Source: an uncultured Oscillospiraceae bacterium (GTDB lineage: Bacteria; Bacillota; Clostridia; Oscillospirales; Oscillospiraceae). Taken from it: 64,000 nt of DNA. A program made the translations under genes and the position numbers. The notes under the pieces are model-generated. The model saw only the letters and a program-made list of their open reading frames with translations, was not told the DNA's origin and made no database searches. Positions 59,809 to 64,000 of this stretch are shown here, piece by piece (within the stretch, counting starts at the first letter, position 1; each line of letters begins with the position of its first letter). The stretch spans positions 1 through 64,000 of the forward strand of contig CANRLF010000007.1 of the NCBI GenBank assembly GCA_947631395.1, in the 5' to 3' direction.

Positions 59809-59979
59809 TCGAAAAAGGCCTGCGGCCTTTTCCGACAAGGGAGAGACGCGTGCGGATAGAATTTTTGAAATTGGAATTTCAAAAATTTTATCCTGCCGTT
59901 TTGCCGCGCGCGCCGCCGAAGGCGGCACACTTGCAAAACAAAAGGTAATTTTCGCGACGCGCATGTCGCCGCGAAAATT
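59809..59979 (-). repeat. Interspersed stem-loop repeat, copy D (complete, inverted, right of tmRNA)
   Basis: On the minus strand the modules are in the same order as copy C. Hairpin 1 (59979-59947) is AATTTTCGC...GCGAAAATT. Outer stem TTGTTTTGC...GCAAAACGG holds hairpin 2 changed to GCCGCC-ttc-GGCGGC. Hairpin 3 keeps the core GAAATT-cc-AATTTC but has new outer arms (GGATAAAATTTTT / AAAAATTCTATCC). The linker is TCCGCACGCGTCTCTCCCTTG-like, and hairpin 4 (59835-59809) is TCGGAAAAGGCC/GGCCTTTTTCGA. It ends nine bases from the tmRNA 5' end. Confidence 0.88.
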
Positions 59980-60023
59980 ATTTTATGAACGCTTTAATTG
60001 GTTTTTGCAAAAATATATGCCTA

Positions 60024-60779
60024 TCAGGTTTTGGCGAGTTTTACAACGAAGGTGCTGGGGAGGAGCTTTGCCAGGACCCGGTAGAGCTTGAAGAAGGCTC
60101 TCGGGGTGTAAAACGCCCTGTCCGCTTTCGCGGCGCGGTAGCTGCCGGCGGCAACCTTTTTGGGGTCGCAGTACGGGAGGGTCCTGAACATCTTGGAGTT
60201 GCCCTTTATGCCGCCCACGTCAAGAAACTCCGTGTCCATGGGGCCGGAGCAAACGGCGGTGACGGAAATTTTCCGTTCCCTCAGCTCCTCCCGAAGTCCC
60301 AGTGAAAAGCTGGACACATACGCCTTGGTGGAGCTGTACACCGTCATCCTGGCGTTGGGGCAGAAGCTTGCGATGGAGCTCACATTGACGATGTGGCTCC
60401 CCTCCGGCATATACGGCAGCGCCGCTCTTGTGACCAGCGTCATCGCCCGCATGTTGAGGTCCGTCATCCTGGTGAGAAGCTCCGGGTCCGTGTCCGCCAC
60501 ATTGGCGAGGTACCCGCACCCGGCGCAGTTGACAAGGGCCGCCACCTGTGGCTTTTCGTCCCCGAGCTTTCTTGACAGCGCCTCGATGTCCGCCTGACTC
60601 GTAAGGTCCAGCGGCACACTGACGGCGGGGATCGCCAGCTTTTCGCCCAGCTCATCCAGAAGCGCCTTTCTCCTGGCTATGAGCCAAACCTCCTCCACCT
60701 CCGGGAAATTCTCCGAAAGCTGAAGGGCGTATTCCTTACCGAGGCCCGAGGAGGCGCCGGTGACGATGGCGATCTTCAT
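60024..60779 (-). CDS. Short-chain dehydrogenase/reductase (SDR)
   Basis: The 251-residue product has the classical SDR pattern: cofactor loop AIVTGASSGLGKEYA, basic residues after beta-2 (IARRKA, favouring NADPH), ALVNCAGCGY, the catalytic Ser in NVSSIASF and YSSTKAYVSSFS (Tyr-x3-Lys), then CSGPMDTEF. The substrate is unknown. The ATG at 60779 follows AAGGTG; a GTG two codons upstream overlaps the cyclophilin stop. It is third in an smpB-cyclophilin-SDR run. Confidence 0.9.
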   Translation of the reverse strand: MKIAIVTGASSGLGKEYALQLSENFPEVEEVWLIARRKALLDELGEKLAIPAVSVPLDLTSQADIEALSRKLGDEKPQVAALVNCAGCGYLANVADTDPELLTRMTDLNMRAMTLVTRAALPYMPEGSHIVNVSSIASFCPNARMTVYSSTKAYVSSFSLGLREELRERKISVTAVCSGPMDTEFLDVGGIKGNSKMFRTLPYCDPKKVAAGSYRAAKADRAFYTPRAFFKLYRVLAKLLPSTFVVKLAKT

Positions 60780-60781
60780 GC

Positions 60782-61300
60782 TCACACCTTCTCAGGCTCG
60801 CCGTAGTCAACGCCGAAGGTCTCAACTGTCACGGACTTTATGACCTGGGGCTGACGGGGCTTGTCGTTGTAGTCCACCCGGACGGAGGCGATCTCGTCCA
60901 CCACGTCCATGCCCTCAGTTACCTTTCCGAAGGCGGCGTACTGGCCGTCGAGGTGGGGGGAGTCGGCGTGTACGATGAAGAACTGGCTCCCGGCGCTGTC
61001 TGGTATGGAGGTGCGGGCCATGGATATGACGCCGCGCTCGTGGGCGATGGGGTTATTCACGCCGTTGGCGGAGAACTCACCCTTTATGCAGTAGCCCGGC
61101 CCGCCGGTGCCGTTGCCCTTGGGGCATCCGCCCTGGATCATAAAGTCCTTTATGACCCGGTGGAAAATAAGGCCGTTATAAAAGCCGCGGTTGGCGAGGG
61201 ATATGAAATTCGCCACCGAGATTGGCGCCACGTCGGGCCTGAGCTCCACCTTGATAGTCTTGCCGTTTTCCATTTCGATGGTGGCTATGGGATTTGCCAT
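60782..61300 (-). CDS. Cyclophilin-type peptidyl-prolyl cis-trans isomerase
   Basis: The 172-residue cytoplasmic cyclophilin has [32 protein letters not shown] (catalytic Arg in FHRV), [31 protein letters not shown] and [11 protein letters not shown]. There is no signal peptide or lipobox. It catalyses prolyl isomerisation in protein folding. It is the middle gene of the smpB unit, 28 bases from smpB. Confidence 0.95.
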   Translation of the reverse strand: MANPIATIEMENGKTIKVELRPDVAPISVANFISLANRGFYNGLIFHRVIKDFMIQGGCPKGNGTGGPGYCIKGEFSANGVNNPIAHERGVISMARTSIPDSAGSQFFIVHADSPHLDGQYAAFGKVTEGMDVVDEIASVRVDYNDKPRQPQVIKSVTVETFGVDYGEPEKV

Positions 61301-61328
61301 TTTATTCTTTCCTTTCTTTCACCGATGC

Positions 61329-61796
61329 TTATCGGATTTTTTCCTTCATGGTCCGGTCGATCTCCCGGTCGGCGTCCCGCCGCGCCTCGCTCTCCCGCTT
61401 GTCGTAGAGCTTCTTGCCCCTGGCAAGTCCCAGTTCCACCTTCACCCGCGAATCCTTGAGGTAAAGTGAAAGCGGTATCAGCGTAAGGCCGTCCTGCTGG
61501 ACCCTGGCCTGGAGCTTGTTTATCTCCCGCCGGTGCATGAGCAGCCTCTTGGGCCTCATGGGCTCCCGGTTGAAGATATTGCCCTTTTCATAGGGGGAGA
61601 TGTGCATACCGTAGGCGAAGAGCTCCCCGTTTTTGACGGAGCAAAAGGAGTCCTTCAGGTTGACCGCCCCCGCTCTTACGGACTTGACCTCCGTGCCGAA
61701 AAGCTCTATCCCCGCCTCGTACTTCTCCTCTATGAAATAGTCGTGGTAGGCCTTTCTGTTCTGCGCGATGGGCTTTACGCCCCTGGCCTTCGGCAT
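61329..61796 (-). CDS. smpB: SsrA-binding protein SmpB
   Basis: This 155-residue protein has the SmpB sequence: [80 protein letters not shown] and the basic tail [20 protein letters not shown]. It binds tmRNA and guides it to stalled ribosomes. The ATG at 61796 has GGGGTGACC upstream. The partner tmRNA gene lies on the same strand, separated by two genes and a repeat. Confidence 0.97.
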   Translation of the reverse strand: MPKARGVKPIAQNRKAYHDYFIEEKYEAGIELFGTEVKSVRAGAVNLKDSFCSVKNGELFAYGMHISPYEKGNIFNREPMRPKRLLMHRREINKLQARVQQDGLTLIPLSLYLKDSRVKVELGLARGKKLYDKRESEARRDADREIDRTMKEKIR

Positions 61797-61805
61797 CAGG
61801 TCACC

Positions 61806-61826
61806 CCCCTTGTCAAGGGGATTATA
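61806..61826 (-). promoter_or_regulatory. Extended -10 promoter and palindrome ahead of smpB
   Basis: On the minus strand a TGTTATAAT extended -10 (TATAAT at 61826-61821) has no clear -35. Directly after it lies the palindrome CCCCTTGACAAGGGG (61820-61806), which would form the 5' end of the transcript or an operator. Confidence 0.6.
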
Positions 61827-61875
61827 ACACATGAAAAGGAAAAATAAAAGTAGAAAACGGCAAATTATTAAACTT

Positions 61876-62376
61876 TTAACAGTCCTCCCGTTCCCGCCGG
61901 CCGAAGGTCTCTCTCAGCCTCTCCACGGCGTCGCCGTCGCATACGGTCACGCCGTGCTCCCTCAGATGCAGAAGATACTCCCCCGGCACATAAAGCGGCG
62001 TGCCGAACTCCGCCAGGCCATCTGGCCTTTTGCCGTCCATGGCCCACACCGCCAGTATGTATCTCCCGCCGTAGTAAAAAAGCGACGCCACCGTGTCCCC
62101 GCCCCCATCTAAGACGGCCTCCAGAAGCGACTCTAAATCCGGAAATGTGAAAAACTCCGGCTCCCCCGCGCTCCGTTTGACGAATATGAGCACCTCGTGC
62201 CTGCCCGGGTACAGCTCCAGGCTCACCGCGCCCATGCCGTCGCCCCTGATAACGTCGCTGACTATCTGCCGCGCCTGCGTCGCCGTGATGCTCCGGGGGT
62301 CAAGATGCCGGCGCTCAAGCTCCTCCCCCGCTATGTATACCGAAAAGGCCCGCGCCCCTATGGCCTGGATCTCCAT
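61876..62376 (-). CDS. MecA-like ClpC adaptor protein
   Basis: The 166-residue product has the two-part MecA look. A small N-terminal domain ([27 protein letters not shown], as in MEIERI...KVFIS..DLE.RG) is followed by a C-terminal domain with [34 protein letters not shown], matching the usual SLYxYxGKYYLVL strand. MecA presents substrates such as competence or biofilm regulators to ClpCP. Length is somewhat short (MecA about 200-220), and identity to the family is only by eye. An MecA-like call is therefore safer than a symbol. AAAGGAGG precedes the ATG. Confidence 0.75.
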   Translation of the reverse strand: MEIQAIGARAFSVYIAGEELERRHLDPRSITATQARQIVSDVIRGDGMGAVSLELYPGRHEVLIFVKRSAGEPEFFTFPDLESLLEAVLDGGGDTVASLFYYGGRYILAVWAMDGKRPDGLAEFGTPLYVPGEYLLHLREHGVTVCDGDAVERLRETFGRREREDC

Positions 62377-62391
62377 TTCATATTGCCTCCT

Positions 62392-62443
62392 TTACCCCCT
62401 TCGGGGGTAATGCCATTATACCAACCCGGTATCGATATTTAAA
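62392..62443 (-). promoter_or_regulatory. Promoter and leader hairpin of the mecA-like gene
   Basis: The minus strand shows TTTAAA (62443-62438), a 17-base spacer and TATAAT (62420-62415) with a TGG extension. The leader then has the perfect hairpin TTACCCCC-gaa-GGGGGTAA (62410-62392) touching the AAAGGAGG ribosome site, so it may influence translation. Confidence 0.7.
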
Positions 62444-62481
62444 TGCAAAATGTATTCCTAAATAACCACTATCTTCCCCTG

Positions 62482-62510
62482 TTGACTTTCCCGCCCATAT
62501 GTGGTATTAT
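62482..62510 (+). promoter_or_regulatory. Promoter of the Crp/Fnr regulator
   Basis: TTGACT (62482-62487), a 17-base spacer and TATTAT (62505-62510) with a TGG extension. Confidence 0.87.
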
Positions 62511-62523
62511 TTATTTCGCAAAT

Positions 62524-62539
62524 TGTCTCATATGAGACA
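62524..62539. promoter_or_regulatory. Crp/Fnr-type palindromic operator
   Basis: TGTCTCATATGAGACA is a perfect 16-bp palindrome with the TGT-N10-ACA frame of Crp/Fnr sites. It lies about 8-23 bases after the predicted transcription start of the regulator gene, a position that would block its own transcription. Confidence 0.7.
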
Positions 62540-62558
62540 CCTTAATGGCGGTGATACG

Positions 62559-63206
62559 ATGATAAATGACACACTCCTCGGCGTCGTCGCCCGCACGCCC
62601 CTCTTTTGCGGCATGGACACAGGCGCCGTCAGCGCCCTTCTTGAGGCGGCGGGATACACTGAGCGCGCCTATTCCAAGGGCGACGTGATATACTCCCCCA
62701 CCAATTTTCGCCGTGAGCTCGGCATCGTGCTCACCGGCGCCGTGACAGTCACCAAGGGCCCCCTTACGGTAAGCGAGCTCCGCCCCGGCGAGCTCTTCGG
62801 CGCGGCGGCCCTGTTCACCGACGGCGCTCGGTACGTCGCCACCCTGACGGTCCGGGAAAAATGCTCCGTGCTGTTTTTGACCCAGGGCTCCGTGACGGCG
62901 CTCCTGGACCGTGACAGCGCCTTCCGGGCAAACTATATAAGCTACCTTGCCCAGCGCATCCGCTTCCTTTCGGCCAAGGTGGACGCCCTGTCCGTGGGCT
63001 CCGGCGGGGACAAGCTCTCCTCCTACATACTCCAGAACGCCGACGGCGACAGCCAGCTGACCGTCCGCTCCATGACGGAGCTCGCCTCGCGCCTCGGCAT
63101 CGGCCGGGCCAGCCTCTACCGGGAGCTCACAAAGCTGAAAACCGCGGGTATCATCACCCAAAACGGGAAAAATATAACACTGTTAAAGCCGGAGCTTTTA
63201 AAATAG
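62559..63206 (+). CDS. Crp/Fnr-family transcription regulator
   Basis: This 215-residue protein has an N-terminal cyclic-nucleotide-binding-type beta barrel (about 5-120: VVARTPLFCGMDTGAVSALLEAAGYTERAYSKGDVIYSPTNF, GELFGAAALF), a dimer helix and a C-terminal winged helix (VRSMTELASRLGIGRASLYRELTKLKTAGIITQNGKNITLL). It has no Cys cluster of the FNR [4Fe-4S] type and no evident cAMP-phosphate Arg motif, so the effector is unknown. GGTGAT before the ATG at 62559 sets the start. It likely controls the following substrate-binding-protein gene, 22 bases downstream, and itself through the palindrome in its leader. Confidence 0.92.
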   Translation: MINDTLLGVVARTPLFCGMDTGAVSALLEAAGYTERAYSKGDVIYSPTNFRRELGIVLTGAVTVTKGPLTVSELRPGELFGAAALFTDGARYVATLTVREKCSVLFLTQGSVTALLDRDSAFRANYISYLAQRIRFLSAKVDALSVGSGGDKLSSYILQNADGDSQLTVRSMTELASRLGIGRASLYRELTKLKTAGIITQNGKNITLLKPELLK

Positions 63207-63228
63207 CCCCGTAAAGAAAGGAAATACC

Positions 63229-64000
63229 ATGAAAAAACTTCTCATTTTGCTGCTCACACTCTCCCTTGTCCTCTCCCTTGCCGCCTGCGGCGGTAACCCG
63301 GACAAGGCCGATAACGACGACCAGTCCACCCCGTCAGGCTCCAACGGCCCCGACGACAACACCAACAAGCCCGACGCCGACAAGCCCAACGACTCCGACA
63401 AGTCCGACGACACCGACGAACCCGATAGCGCCGACGAGCCCGACGGCGAGCCCGTTTCCGTGAACTTCGCCGTGCTCACCGGCCCCACCGGCGTCGGCGC
63501 CGTCAAGCTCTGGGAGAGCTCCGACGCCGGCAGCACCTTTGACAAATACACCGTCACCGCCGTTGCCGACAACAGCCAGATCCAGGCCGGCCTCATAAAC
63601 GGCGACTACGACATCGCCGCCGTGGCCACCAACGTGGCCTCCGCCCTCTACAATAAGACCCAGGGCCAGGTGAAGGTCATCGCCATCAACACCTTGGGCG
63701 TCCTCTACGTCCTTGAAAACGGCGACACCGTCCACTCCGTGGCCGACCTCAAGGGCAAGACCATCTACTCCGCCGGCCAGGGAGCCAACCCCGAGTACGT
63801 CCTGACCCACATCCTCACTAAAAACGGCCTCACCGTCAGCACCTCCGCGAATGAGGTTGAGAACGCCGACGTGAACGTCATATTCGACGACGCCTCCGTG
63901 ATTCAGACGAAGATGGCCGCCGGGGAGATCGACCTTGCCATGCTCCCCGTCCCCGCCGCCACCGCCGTGCTCATCCAGAATAAGGACGTCCGCTCAGCCC
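63229..64000 (+). CDS. ABC transporter substrate-binding lipoprotein (NitT/TauT-like), cut by window end
   Basis: At least 257 residues are seen; the 3' end is outside the window. The lipoprotein signal MKKLLILLLTLSLVLSLAAC has the Cys at residue 20. An acidic Asp/Pro/Asn-rich linker (about 22-72) follows, then a periplasmic-binding fold: VNFAVLTGPTGVGAVKLWE, NGDYDIAAVATNVASALYN, VKVIAINTLGVLYVL, VADLKGKTIYSAGQGANPEYVL and GEIDLAMLPVPAATAVL. The pattern matches NMT1/NitT-TauT-type proteins for nitrate, sulfonates or thiamine precursors. AAAGGA precedes the ATG. It is adjacent to the Crp/Fnr gene with no terminator, and the permease and ATPase genes probably follow outside. Confidence 0.85.
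   Translation, partial: MKKLLILLLTLSLVLSLAACGGNPDKADNDDQSTPSGSNGPDDNTNKPDADKPNDSDKSDDTDEPDSADEPDGEPVSVNFAVLTGPTGVGAVKLWESSDAGSTFDKYTVTAVADNSQIQAGLINGDYDIAAVATNVASALYNKTQGQVKVIAINTLGVLYVLENGDTVHSVADLKGKTIYSAGQGANPEYVLTHILTKNGLTVSTSANEVENADVNVIFDDASVIQTKMAAGEIDLAMLPVPAATAVLIQNKDVRSA

Noticed and set aside
59263..59979. Insertion sequence carrying tmRNA
   Set aside because: The inverted repeats are real, but no transposase frame exists between or beside them, so only a non-autonomous or repeat-mediated origin can be suggested.

Overview
The window looks like a stretch of chromosome from a GC-rich, spore-forming Gram-positive anaerobe, most likely a gut member of the Clostridia (Oscillospirales-like). 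The reasons are PolC-type DNA polymerase, an intact sigK-like sporulation sigma factor, WalR-type and CIRCE/HrcA-type operators, ECF vitamin transport, a MEP isoprenoid pathway, serpins, and a uniformly GC-rich coding style. The genus cannot be fixed from the sequence. There is no rRNA, prophage, transposase, integrase or CRISPR array. Gene calls rest on motifs read by eye, and no database search was run.

Layout. 1-9.1 kb: tRNA-Val, an SLH/Ig-like surface protein, a G5/3D-domain wall protein behind WalR-like boxes, tRNA-Pro, a MATE pump, rsmA, 3-methyladenine glycosylase, GTP-type PEP carboxykinase, a histidine phosphatase and a RelB/ParE-type toxin-antitoxin pair. 9.1-15.1 kb: a Bce-type antimicrobial-peptide sensing and detoxification locus (lipoprotein, response regulator, intramembrane-sensing kinase, ABC ATPase, FtsX permease) that ends in a membrane-anchored C39-like peptidase. 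15.2-21.9 kb: a small LysM protein downstream of one overlapping operon of murD, capA, a GNAT acetyltransferase, malQ and a GH13 enzyme. 22-31.4 kb: two ECF sigma/anti-sigma loci that bracket a CDF transporter and a MocR regulator facing a vitamin-type ECF S component. In the second ECF locus the predicted anti-sigma protein carries a complete serpin outside the cell, and a lipoprotein serpin lies between it and the sigma gene. 31.4-43 kb: sigK, a YhaM-like nuclease, an ABC exporter, a YpsA-like protein, HAD and PHP enzymes, groESL, a lipid kinase, an rRNA methyltransferase and a DUF362 ferredoxin protein. 43-56.5 kb: a long minus-strand housekeeping operon, pyrH-frr-uppS-(S66 peptidase)-cdsA-dxr-rseP-ispG-polC, followed by an atypical YARHG-containing kinase. 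56.7-64 kb: thymidine kinase, a VanZ-like protein, tmRNA, SDR, cyclophilin, smpB, a mecA-like adaptor, and a Crp/Fnr regulator ahead of a truncated ABC substrate-binding lipoprotein.

Non-coding structure is the other notable content. One interspersed family (four copies plus fragments) is built of four stem-loops joined by conserved linkers; the stems differ between copies but stay self-complementary. Two inverted copies of it flank the tmRNA gene exactly. A second palindromic family has four copies, one of them inside the groES leader.

The strongest candidate for an undescribed system is the ECF sigma / serpin lipoprotein / serpin-anti-sigma operon at 27856-31358. Protease attack on a serpin bait loop outside the cell could be the signal that frees the sigma factor. 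That mechanism is inference. The domain arrangement and gene order are read directly from the sequence.
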